Below, piece after piece: positions 20,510-32,500 of a DNA stretch of 64,000 nt (the stretch's first letter is position 1; each line of letters begins with the position of its first letter). The notes beneath the pieces were generated by a model. The model was not told where the DNA came from. It saw only the letters and a program-made list of their open reading frames with translations, and ran no database searches. A program made the translations under genes and the position numbers. The stretch comes from Motacilla alba alba (lineage: Eukaryota > Chordata > Aves > Passeriformes > Motacillidae), in the NCBI RefSeq assembly GCF_015832195.1, contig NC_052027.1, positions 11,962,149 to 12,026,148 on the forward strand, given 5' to 3'.

Positions 20510-23500
20510 CCACACACACGCCAGTATGTGCTGCTCTGAAGACAATTTGCAAGGCCATCAGGAGCCTTTGGGATGTCGTGAATATGTGTAAAGCTCAGGA
20601 TCTCAAGGTTGGCTCTCGGACCTCTGACAAAGACATGCCTCAGCAGGGTACATGCAAACTAAATGGCTTTTAAAGGTCATTCCTACCCAAACTTTCTTAT
20701 GATTCTACATCTTTCCTGCCAGCTGTAGCCACCCATGTTGTTACTCGAGTGATGCTCTTGTGCTCACCTTCAGCTTTTGGAGGGCTCAGCACTGACAGGG
20801 GCAGCACCACGTGGGTGTGGGGGTCCCAGGCGGGCTGGCCCCGGAAGAGGCTGCTGTGGTAGCGAGGATAGCGCCGGCGGATGTGGGAGTGGTTCTCCAT
20901 GCGATCGATGCTCAGCACTGCGCAGGAGCAAGGCAGTGAAAGTCAGCTCTAGGATGGACACCTGGAGAGCACCTGTGCTCCAGAGCACCCCAGGATTCAA
21001 GTCCATGGCCAAGGGACCATACAAACCACAGGCTGAGTTGGGGCTATGACTTCTATTAGGGCATGACACTAAATCTCACATACCCACAGTGCTCCTTCCC
21101 AGCCCAGGTCCTTTGTCTGCCACAGGGCAGGCTATCCTGCCACCAAGGCCAGCTGCTTTTTCACTAGAGACTGGAAAGTAACTGGGAGCAGGAGCACACT
21201 CTGGGCTCTGCTAGCTCTTGGAGGTCAGCTCGTCCAGGCTGGGGTGGGACCAGAACATCTCTCACAAATGCCTGCCCATGCTAGAGGGAGCCATCAAGGA
21301 CATTACCAGCACACTCCCTGAGGTGCAGTGAGATGAGAAGGGAACCAGGTGTGATGGACGAGCGTCCCTGCTCCACCCCAGCCAGCTCCTACTCACTGAT
21401 GTTGGGGGTGACGACACCGACGGGGTTGAGGTAGGTGAGTTTCATGTTGCTGGCCAGCGTGCCCGAGTAGTCCCGCAGCTGCTCCATGAGGCTGGCACTG
21501 CCGTGCTCCCCGTGGGGCAGCATGGCCCAGTGCTCCCGGTTCTCGGGCGCCAGCACAGAGCTGCCTGCACGCAGCAGGTTCTGAACGGGAGAGACGTGAG
21601 GACAGAGGGTGAGCGTGGCCTTTGGGCCTCTCCTGACCACCCCCAGACTGCAGCACTGTGCTGTCTGCACAAGGGCTCTGGGAAGAAAAGTACTTCCTAC
21701 TATGATGGGACCCCCCCCCCAATTCTCATCAACCAGTGCCCTATGGAGACATTTTTCCTGCACCCTTGCCATGAGGGACCTGCCAGTAGCAGTAAGACCT
21801 CCCTTTGCCTTCCCAGGCTGAGCAAACCCAGTTCTCTGCCTCTCCTCAACCCCTCTTTGCTTCAGCCCTGACGACGCAGGTCTCGCTTCCCACACTGCTG
21901 GTGTGAACCGAGGAGCCCAGTGCTCCTGACAGGGTGCCACCACATCCTCAATCCCCTCAGAAACACAGCGTGGCTGCTAAGAGAAGCAACACCAGAAGCC
22001 GCTCTGATGTGGGGCAGGACCCACCTCGTTGAAGTGGGCATCCTGTGTAGCTGTGAGGCCGAAGCCGCGCTGCTGGCTCTCGAAGGCCATGAGGCGGGAC
22101 AGCAGGCGGAAGGCAATGTGCACGTCGCTGCCGAAGTAGTGGTCCATGTGGTCTGTCACGGCCCGCAGCCGGTGGGCCAGCTTCTTGGCTTCAATTGTGT
22201 TGAGCTCAGTCTTGTTCCTCTCCAAGCCCTCTAGCTGTCAGCGGGGAGAAAAGAGAGGGTTAAACAATTCAGCAGGCTCCTCACCAGGAAACTGGGATGC
22301 CGCAGGCCCTGCTGGACACAGACTATTTCTGAAGCCAGGGCAGAAGCCATGCACACTCACAGTGGGGGTCTCTAGAACAGGGAGAACATCTGGCAGAAAA
22401 CCAGCCGCCAGCAACACACCAGGGACTGCACTGGCCTGGCTAACCCAGAGCCATACACGACAGAGGCCAAGGAGATGAAAGGACAGGGCAAGGCTCTGGC
22501 AATACCTCCCTGGCAACTCTCCTGGCTTCAGTTTCAATTCAGCCCAGATGACATGATGACATTCAGCCCAGATGCCATGTAAGTGTTAAATACACTTGCC
22601 TGGATATTTCAAAGGGATTTGTCCCTGACAAAATCGGGGGGCTACAGAGGTCTCATGGAGCAGACACCCCACCAGCTTCAAACCACTCAGCCCTGCTCAG
22701 GGTTATTTATTTTCCCCTCAAATACTCTGGGCAGGACACAAGTAATTTCTGAGGGGGACACAGATTAAATGAAGCCATATGAACTTAAGCTCAGACCGCT
22801 GCTCCCACAGGAGGGATTTGGGGGAAGGAGGTGAGAAGAGAAAGGGACTGAGCACTGTGGCAAGGCTCTCTCATACCCCAGTCCCCCCTGGAGAGCTGAG
22901 TGCTTTGAATTGTGGCTGTGAGCCCTTGTTCAGAGGGCTCCTGCTCTGTCAGGGCTGCAGAGCTGAGAGGATTACCAGCACGGACAGCTCCTTGAAGGCA
23001 GGTGAAGTGCAGTTGAAGAGATCTGGCTCCAGCCAGCCCTTCTCCTCATCACAGTGTCTGATGGCTGCACCTAAAACAAGGAGGAAGGGCTTGTTGGAAA
23101 TTCAGCACAGGAGACATGGCTGATCCTCTGCACCAGCTAATGCCAGAGTGGCACTGACAAGTGATGGGGAGGGCCTCTAACATCTCAGGGCTATCATCCT
23201 GCTTCGCACCAGTGCAAACCATTCTACTCCTGGTTTGTGAAACCTCAGCAAGCTGCTGCCATCCCCTCCCTCCAGAAGCTGGGTGCCTATGTGTGTTTTG
23301 AGGCAGCATCACGCCAGGTGCCATCACACAGGACTGCAAAAAGGACTGACTTGGCAGGACCCCGGCTGGAAAAACCCAAGGAGACATGACTGTGTCCTTA
23401 GGCACATCTGACCACAAGTTATGAAAGCCCAAGCAGCTCTAGGCATCCCCCAGCTGACAGCCTGCAATACCTGCTGAGGTTCTGCACTCTCTACAGGGCA

Positions 23501-26500
23501 AAGCCACCCCAGGAGCACAACAGCCCTGCTGCTGGGCTGGAAAAACAGCCCCTGAGATGAGCCCCTTCAACCAAGGGGGATGGAGGAGTGGGATGGTGCA
23601 CCCCAGTGTGGAGGATCCAGCAGTGTGGGTTCAGTATCCAGTGCCAGCCCCCAGTCCCTGGTTGGAGCCCAAGCATTTGTGCACAGCAAGGGAATTTCCA
23701 AAACTGAATGGGATGAGATGTTAACCACCATCAAAAATGCCGCTAAAGCCAACACGGAGAAAAGAATTCTCAGCTGGGTGTGTCACCACAAACACTTTGA
23801 GCAAGAGAAACCAGGCAACCCCAGTGTCCCCAGCAGGAACTGTGGAGCAGGTCCTCCTGGGGACAGCATCAAGGCACTGGAGCCCACCCAGGTGCCCATG
23901 GCTGGGAGAGGGTAGCAGGGGAGGGCAGGGAGAGGAACCTTAGAGCAGACTCCAGTTGCTGCTCAGAAAAGCCCCAGGGACAAGCATACCCCCTTCCACC
24001 ACCTCCAGCACCTAGCAGTCCTCCCAGCCACTCTTATCCCAGCTGCAGAAGCACAGGGACCAGTGCCACTGCAGCAAGGAGCAGGAAGAACAAGAAGTCT
24101 CCATACTGATGGCATTCCCCTTGCACAGAACAGAGATTGACTCAGATGCAGATCTGGGCAGAATCTGACCCCCAGGTCGCTGTGCCTTCCCCAGCTAGCC
24201 AGGCAGAAGGAACAGGACCTTGTGCTGTGCCTGCCCCTCAGTTCCTGCTCCCGTCTTACCATCCCCCACTCACAGTTTTCCCTTCTTCCACCCCACGGCC
24301 ATTCCTCCCTGGCCTCACCACCCACTGTTCACCACCAGCTCCTTCCCCGCCCAGCCTAAGCAAGCGAGTGCCATCCAGGAGAGCCAGCATCCACCCCAGC
24401 CAGGGAGCAGAGCACAGACCTGCCCAGAGCCAACACTGCAGGCTAGGCACAGAGGGCGGCAAGGGCTGGGCTGCATGCAGCTGCAGCTGGGCTTGTGCTG
24501 GTTAGTGAGCTGGGAGCAGAAACACTGTGTAGGAGCGGTGAGACCAGGCAAAGCATGGGGAAGACCCTCGGCAGCTCCAGAAGCAGTGGGGAAAGCGCAG
24601 GGGTGTGCGGGGTGTCAGGCAGGGAGCAGGAAGGGAAAGCCATGTGGTGCAGCCCTTAGAGCACAGGGGGAAGGAGATGGGAACAACCTTACCTGCACCC
24701 CTCAAGCCTGTGCACGGAGGGCGAGAGAACCGGGGAGAGAAGCGACAACAGTTAGGAGCCAAACCTGCCTCCTCCGGGGGCGAACGGCTGGGGAAGGACA
24801 GGGTTTGTATTGTCCCCTGGGGCTTGCACTGCCCTACACTCCCAGACACCCTGCTGACACCTTTTCTGTCACTGAGGACAGCTTTGCCTCCTCCAGCTCA
24901 GGATGCTGACTCCTACCCAACATTCACCTGACAGCACACTGTGCCCCACTTCCCTTGCAGGGCACACAGGGATGGGGCTGGTGGAGCCACAGCAAGGCAC
25001 TGCAGGTGCCAGGCCTGACCTCAGCCTCGAGCCTGGTGAACCCAAAAAGCAGCAGGAAGAAGATGGAGATGAAGACTGAGGGAACAGCACAGCCCCATGG
25101 CTGGGTGATGGGTATTATACCCCATAGCTTTTACCCAACCCCAGTCCTATGGCCAGCATCCTCTGCTCTCTGCTCTTCCCCGGGCTGTGATATTTTCTCT
25201 TCCAACTTCCTCCTCCCACACTTCAAGCCCAGCTGAACAGGACTGGGGTAGTGCAAGAACAGAGTGATATTGCCAGGGCTGCTACAGGGCAGCCAGGCTG
25301 CCCCCTCCCCTCTCCATCATGTCCCCACTCACCCAAGGAGCCTTTGGGACACAGCACTGCAGCCGAGAAGCCAAACTTGGTCTGGGGCCACCACACACCT
25401 GCCTTCAGGCTTTTGGGGCAGCCGTCGTAGAGCACTGTGGAGACACACTGGTCACAGGGCCAGGCCACTGACACCAAGCCCCGTGGCAGCAGCTGCCCAC
25501 GCTGCCGTGCCCACACTCACCCTCGCAGCCGCTGGGCGTCACCTCAGCAAAGGGGCTGTCACAGCTGTTGCACTGGCGGCCAATGACCCCGGGCCGGCAG
25601 TGGCACCGGCCGGTCTCCCTGTCACAGGAGCGCGAGGAGGAGCCCACGGGGTAGCAGTCACAGGGCAGGCAGGTGTCACTGCCTCTGGGGCGGTAGTGGA
25701 AGTCCTGGGAGGAGATGGGGACAGTCATCAGAGTGCCCAATAGGACAGCAGCCGAGGGTGGCTGGGGAACCCCTGGAGCCAGAGAAGGTCAAGGCATTCC
25801 TAATTTTCAAGCACCCCACTGCCCCCATCGTCACCATGCTGGTCCAGGAAAGCTGTACAGAGGAGCTGAGCAGGGATCCAGCCCAGATACAGGCACACAA
25901 AGCAGGACCTGGGCAACTTCCAGGCCTTGTGGGGGGACAAGGAACAGCATCAAGAACAAGCAGGGTTTCAGAGAAGCCATGGTCCAGGTCCCCATTGGCA
26001 CAGCTGCCCCTCACCTTGCAGTGGCACTGCCCGTTGGTTTTATTGCAGTCGGGGTCAAAGCCTTTGTTCACATCACAGTTACAGGGCCCACAGGTGGGGT
26101 TTCCCCACCAGCCCTTTGGACACTGCTGGTCTATCCTAGGGAGAGAAATATCTTTGATATTACAACAACCAAATTCCCCAGGCCTTGTTCTGCCACCAGT
26201 CAGCAGCTCCAAGGAGGAAGGTGCCACTGAGGAGCCCCTGGTTACACATCCAGGATGAAAGGCCAGCATGGAGCCAGGCCCCAAGGCCACGGTCCTGCCC
26301 TGTGTCTCACCTGTGCTCGCAGTACTGCCCAAAGAAGTTCCCACTGCACTCGCAGACGTAGCCCAGGCGCGAGCCTGGCTTGCGGCGACACACCGACTTG
26401 TTCTTGCAGGGGTTGAGGTGACACACATCCACACAGTCCCCTCCATAGTACCCTGAGGGGTGGACAGAGACCACCATGTAAAGCAAACACCTTCTGCCTG

Positions 26501-29500
26501 AGAGGTGCTGGAGTACCAAGGAGTGAATTCAGGGAGCTCAGGAGTGATTCAGCCCTCCAGAAAAACTGATGAGTGTCTGACAGGGATGTGACTTGCCCAA
26601 GGCATGGACAGGAGAGCAGTCACAGGCCAGGAGGGAGTCACAGGGGCAGAGGAGAAGATAAGCAGGCACGAAGAGCAGAGGAGTGGCAGGGTGCTGCAGG
26701 TCCTACCTGGCTGGCAGACACAGGAGTAGCTCTGCCACTCATCCTTGCAGACACTGTTGGCTGGGCAGGGGTTGGAGTCGCAGGGGCTCGGTACACTGCA
26801 GCCAGCCTCCACCCGCAGGGCATGGCTGGGCTTGGGCAGCACGATCCCGGTGACGCTGTCACCCAGTCGCACACCCTGCAGTGCGGGTGACAAACTCACA
26901 GTGAAGCCAGGGCAGACACACTCCAGTTCTCCTGCTTTCCACAGACCCCCAGCAGCATCCTCCCTATTTAATGCTACCCCATGGCACCTCAGAGCCTTGA
27001 ATGCCCAGAGGGAGAGTGACACCAGCAGGATGGATGCTGGCAGCACTTGCCAGACTTGTGTTTCCAACTCTGCACATAACAGACCTGCTGAAAAGGGAAG
27101 GGCTCAGAGCAATGGACTCACCTGTATGCAGCCCCTCAGCCCATTCTGCACCTCGCCAGAGCCCAGGACTCCCCCCACATGCAGGTGTTTCACCTTCAGG
27201 CCATGCAGTTCATTTCCCACAACCACCGTGTCCTGCAGAAGGGAGCAACAGGAGGCAATGAGCACCAGCCCTGGCCCAGCTCTCTCAGGGGGTGCAGAGG
27301 CACAGCTCTGCCTGCGTGTGCCAAGCATCCCCCACAGCTTCTGTGCTGGTGCCAGGGTCTTAAGCAGCACCTACCTGGTAGAGCCCAAAGTCCAGGGTAA
27401 GGGTGATGACGTAGCGCGAGTCTCGCCCGCTGTGGACGTCGCGCAGCTCCAGCTGGAGGTCGTGCCATTTCCCATCACTGAGCTGCAGCTGGTCCAGGAG
27501 GAGGCTGGTGCTGCGCCCTGACCCCCTGCTCACCATGAAGGAGAGCAGGCCCCCAGCCAGCTGCAGAAAGGGAACAGCAATGCCACCAGTGAGCAAAGAC
27601 CTCACCAACCCCGGCTGCTTCCAGCCGACCCTCCATCAAAGCATGGGGAGGGAAACCCATCCCTGCTAAATGCCTCTCCCCTCAACTACCCTCTGCTTGG
27701 GATGGAGCCAGCAGGGAGAACAAGGGCCCCATGCTGTCCTGGGGTAGACAGCAGCAGAGGCTGGCCCGTGGTGCTGTGGCTGAGGCTGGGGCCATACCTG
27801 GCAGAGCAGGGTGGTGTACTGGCCTGCGTGGGCCTGCAGAAGCACCCCATCCTGCTGGCGTGTCCGAAACGCCAGCCCCAGGTACCACGGCACTGAGATC
27901 TTCACATCTGCCTTGAAGTCCCAGGTCAGGACACTGTTGCCCTGAAAATAGTGGGCATGGTGCATGGCTGGAAAGGAAAGAGGAGGTGAGGAGAAGGGAA
28001 GGGCACTTCACAGGGAGCACTAGATGCAGGGAGAGCAGAGTTACTTCATCTCACATAGATCCATTACTCTGCTTCCACAGCAACCCCAGCACAGCGTTGC
28101 ACCCCACCCTGCCCGTGCCCAGCAGTGCCCGCTCACTCACCATGGCGACAGTCCTTGCCCCCAAAGCCAACAGGACAGAGGCAGGAGTAGGTCCCCCAGC
28201 TGACAGAGCAGGTGCCACCATTCTTGCAGGGGTTGGAGTCGCAGAATGTGTGCTTGGCATGACAACCTGGAGGTATCAAAGCCACCTGTATCAGCCTCAA
28301 CCAGCTCACCACCTCCCCCCAGCCCACATGGGAAGGCACCACTGCCTGCTGGCCCTCCCCAGGCTGTCAGAGGGGCCAGCCCTGCTGCTCAGTGTCTCCA
28401 CACAGACCCTGCCTGCACAGGGATAAGGGTTAAGGCTGTTGGTGCTCCTTATGCCAGAACAAAGATATTGTAGAGCTGGACTGATGATCTAGCATCTCCC
28501 AGGTCAACCAGCTCAACGGGCTCTGCACTTGGGATCAGGGGACATATCCAGAACGTTAGCTGAGGTGGGCATTGGATCATTTAGGGGGACCTGAAGGTCT
28601 TGTTCTCCAGTGAGAATCTGCTCAACTCCAGCTGTGGTGCCAAGATGCTGTTACAGCCCAGCAGCCTGCTGTGTGAGAAGCAGAATCCATTCTCTGGGCA
28701 GGGCTGGCAGGAGCACAGGCACTGGTACCTGCAGCAGTTCCGTTGTTGGCAATGTAGGAGGCCAGGTCGATGCGCTTGCTGTCGATGTAGAGGTCTCTCA
28801 TACATCCCACAAAGTCCCGGTGAGTGATGGGGAAGTTTTCTGGCAGGTTGGGGACCCCTCCAAGGAGCAAGGGACCTGTGAGGTCCAAGGACCTGAAGAA
28901 TCAGAAGCCCAGGGCTCTAAGAGGTACAGTGACCTCACACTGGCCCAGCCAGCTCCCCAGTGCACAGGGCTGGGAAGCAGACCTCCTCAGGGACAGGCAC
29001 ACACAGCCAAGGTCCAGGACGTGAAGGCCTGGCTCCACAGGGGACCACCTCTCCCCACCACAGCAGCTGCAAGGAACTCACTTTTTCGAGCTGGTCTGCA
29101 CACCTTCTGCAGCACAGGAGTAGTTTCCAATCTCGCTGCCAAACTGCAGGGCCACTGAAGCATCACATTCATCTATTGTCAAGATGGCCACCTTGTCCTT
29201 GGAGGGGCCCTGCACCACCCCCAGGGTGCTGACCTTGGGCTGAAAGCAAATGAAGGGTGTCAGCAGCACACGTGCCCCAGACCCAAGCACCCAAGGGTTC
29301 ACACAACAGCAAGGAAAGGCCTGAGCAGCCCAGGCTCAGCTGTGCTCCTGGAGGTGCGGGCAATGCAGGATGGAAACCTCCAGCTGAGCTCAGCAAGCAG
29401 CACCAGAGAGGGACATGGGCAAGGACAATGCATGCAGCACATCCCTGCAGCCTCCAAGTGAGGTCCTGAGTGTCAATCTGTCCCTGCACCCAGCTGTCTG

Positions 29501-32500
29501 CTCCATTGCATCCATCCCTAAGGGCTGACAACCGGCTCTACCTTCTCTCCAGAGCCCCTGCCATGGGACAGAGGCAGAGAACAGGAGAGCCAGAGCTGCT
29601 CACTTGTGGGGAGAGAGAGCCATGAGGGTTGGGGACAGCTGGGGCACACATACCTTGTTATAGTAGCGGAGCTGCAGCGTGTGCCACTGCCCATCACTCA
29701 CACCCCCCGGCAGGTAGGGGCTCACTACTGTGCTGGACTCTCCTGAGGAGACAGGGATGATGGCAGGCTGAGGGAAGCCAGGCAGCCTTCAGATGTTCCA
29801 CCCTTCCTGAGGCACCAAACCCCCTGTGCTGCTGATGGACTTGTGAAGCTCACAGTGACACAACAGGACAGAACAGCAGCAGAGAGACCAAAAGGGTTTG
29901 TCCTGGTTTGTGCTCACAAACCACACTCCTAAGCCCAGGGAAGAGTCCTGATACACACAACTCATCTCCTGTGCTATCCATTGATGCTCACCAATCCCTC
30001 CTAACCCTGCTTCCCTTAGCACAGGTTCCATCCAGGGCAGCACTCTTCCCACCCGGCCTTCTCCCAGCTCCCATGACACAAATCCCACAACAGGCAGGGC
30101 CAAGAGTACCTGTGGAGTATTTCAGCTGGACCTGCCCCTGGATGATCTCCACTGCCAGGAAGTCGTGCCTCTCATTCAAACGCCCATTGTAGAGCAGGAG
30201 GCCGCCGGGCTCCACAGTGCTGAACCTGGGACAGGGTAGGAAGGAGGGCAGGGTGTGTGCCAGGAGCACGTGGAGACCCCCCCTCTCCCATGGCATGCAC
30301 CAGCATCCCAGCACAGGGACACTAAGACCTGAGCATGGGGGCCTGGCATGGAGGGAGCAGCAAAGGGCAGCAGCACTGCAGGAAGGCATGAGCTGATGCC
30401 AGTGCAGATTCAGAGCCCTTTGGCCAAAGGTGCCAGGCCAGCCCCACGGGGATGCAAGCCAGTAGCACAGGGGTGTGGAGAGCATCAGGCAGCTCCTGGA
30501 CTGGCCCAGCGTGCCGTGCACAAGAGCCACCAGAGCACGGCAGGTGAGCCAAGGATGCTGGTGCACAGTGGAGGAGAGAGAGAACTCACGAGAGGGCAAG
30601 GGTGAGGTGGAAACGCTGGCGCAGGCCCCGGAACATGATGAAGGATCGCGGCGGGAAGGAGCGCGTGGACACCTCGCAGAAGGGCGTCTCAAAGCCGCCC
30701 GCCGGGCACTGGCAGCGGAAGCCGCCGTCGGCGCCGTCGGTGCAGGTGCCGCCGTTGCGGCACACGCCGGGCACGCACCGCCCCGCGCGGCTGTCCACTT
30801 CACAGTTCTCGCCTGCGGGAGCAAGGCCACAGGCTTGGCACGCGGACACAGCAGCCACCCGCGTGCTCCTGGTCTTGGGAATGCAGAGTTCAGCCTGGAT
30901 TCGGGACAGGGCAGCTGAGGGAAAGGAGTCTGTGGAGCAGCTGGGGGCCGGTGAAGGATATGACAGCCCAAGTGTTACCCAGGCGCTCCCCACAGCAGCC
31001 AGTGAGCTGGCCACCACTGCCAGCCCAGCACGAGCCACTGGGCTGGATGTGATGCCAGGTGTGGCTGAAGGGATAACTTTGGATCCAGTACAGCACGGAA
31101 ATGCGACAGGAGGGCACCGGCCACAGCTGGGCTGCACAGTCCTAAGAATGGAGAAGCAAGCCAGGGAAGTCCTGGTAATGCTGAGAGTGCCTCCTTGGGC
31201 CCTGCCACCACACAAACCCAGGACGGGCATCTCAGTCCTGTCTCTGGGGTGTGGCGACAGCCCAGTGCCACCCAGCTCCTGTCAGTAGCTATAGGAGTAT
31301 CACCCATGGCACTGGGAGCTTCCAAACACTCCATGCAAGTGGGAACCACGTGGAGAACAACAAACACCCTGTCACCTTGCTGGCATGGGTAACAGGGATG
31401 CCCCACGCCAGCTCAACAGTGCAGTGCAGGGCATCTGTCAGCCCCTTTTCCTGTGCTCTTCCCACAGAACCCAGGGAAGCACTCAGCTGAAGTCCTACGC
31501 CCTAGGCCCTGCTCCCATTACTCGCTCTGTGATACACAAGGAGGATGAGGAGACAGCATGAAGTGACAGGCAAATGAGCTCATTAACCCTTCTGCTAATG
31601 GCTGTTCACGCTTCAAATGCCGGAGGTTAATTACCACTGACTCTGCTTATCTCACCAGGAGCCACCTACAGAAGAGCTCCAGGCAGCCATCTGCTGCCAT
31701 GCTCCCTCCTGACAGCGAGAGCAAGGCAGGGGATCCCTCCTCAGTAGCCAGAGGCCACCTCCCCTCATCCTCCAGTTGCCAGCTCTCCACAGCCTGTTGG
31801 GAACTTGTGGCAACCAGACACTGGCTGGACTGTGAATTCCCCTGCCAGCCCCCCAGCTAGGACCAGATCTGCCTGGATCAGATCCTGCCTGGTGGGGCAC
31901 CGAGGCCCAGCCTCCCCTTCTGTTCTGGGTGGGCTGCAGCTCAACCACTGCACATGGGGCCAGTGTGGCTCCACACCTCTGCCAGACCAGCTGAAGACTG
32001 GCACAGGCTGACACCAGCAGACAGACTCCAATGGCCCCAGAGCCCATCACCCTCCTAGCATGGGGACCAGCCAAGAAACCTCCTGTGCCCCAGGCTAGCC
32101 TAGTCTAGCTTAGTCCTGCTGCTCTGTGAGAAGGGGTGGAAAGTGATGGCCAGGGTCCCCAGGAGTCCTCCATGCCAACTCCCTACAAGACAGATTTCTA
32201 TGGCAACCTCAGCCCTGCACACGCAGCACCATGGAAACACAGAGCTAGGAGCAGAGCTGGACCTCTGCAGGCACAGAGAGGCTCCGACACCCACCGCCCT
32301 GGTGGGAAGAGCGCCTGCCATGGTGACAGCAGTGCCAAGGGACGCTGCCACCCCTGCCCCAGGGCCCCAGCCCCAGCACTCACCGCTGAAGTGCTGGCGG
32401 CAGACGCAGGTGTATCCGCCCTCCTTGCGCGTGCAGATGCCCCCGTTCAGGCAGGGGTTGGAGTAGCACAGGTTGATCTCCGTTTCGCAGTAGTCCCCGG

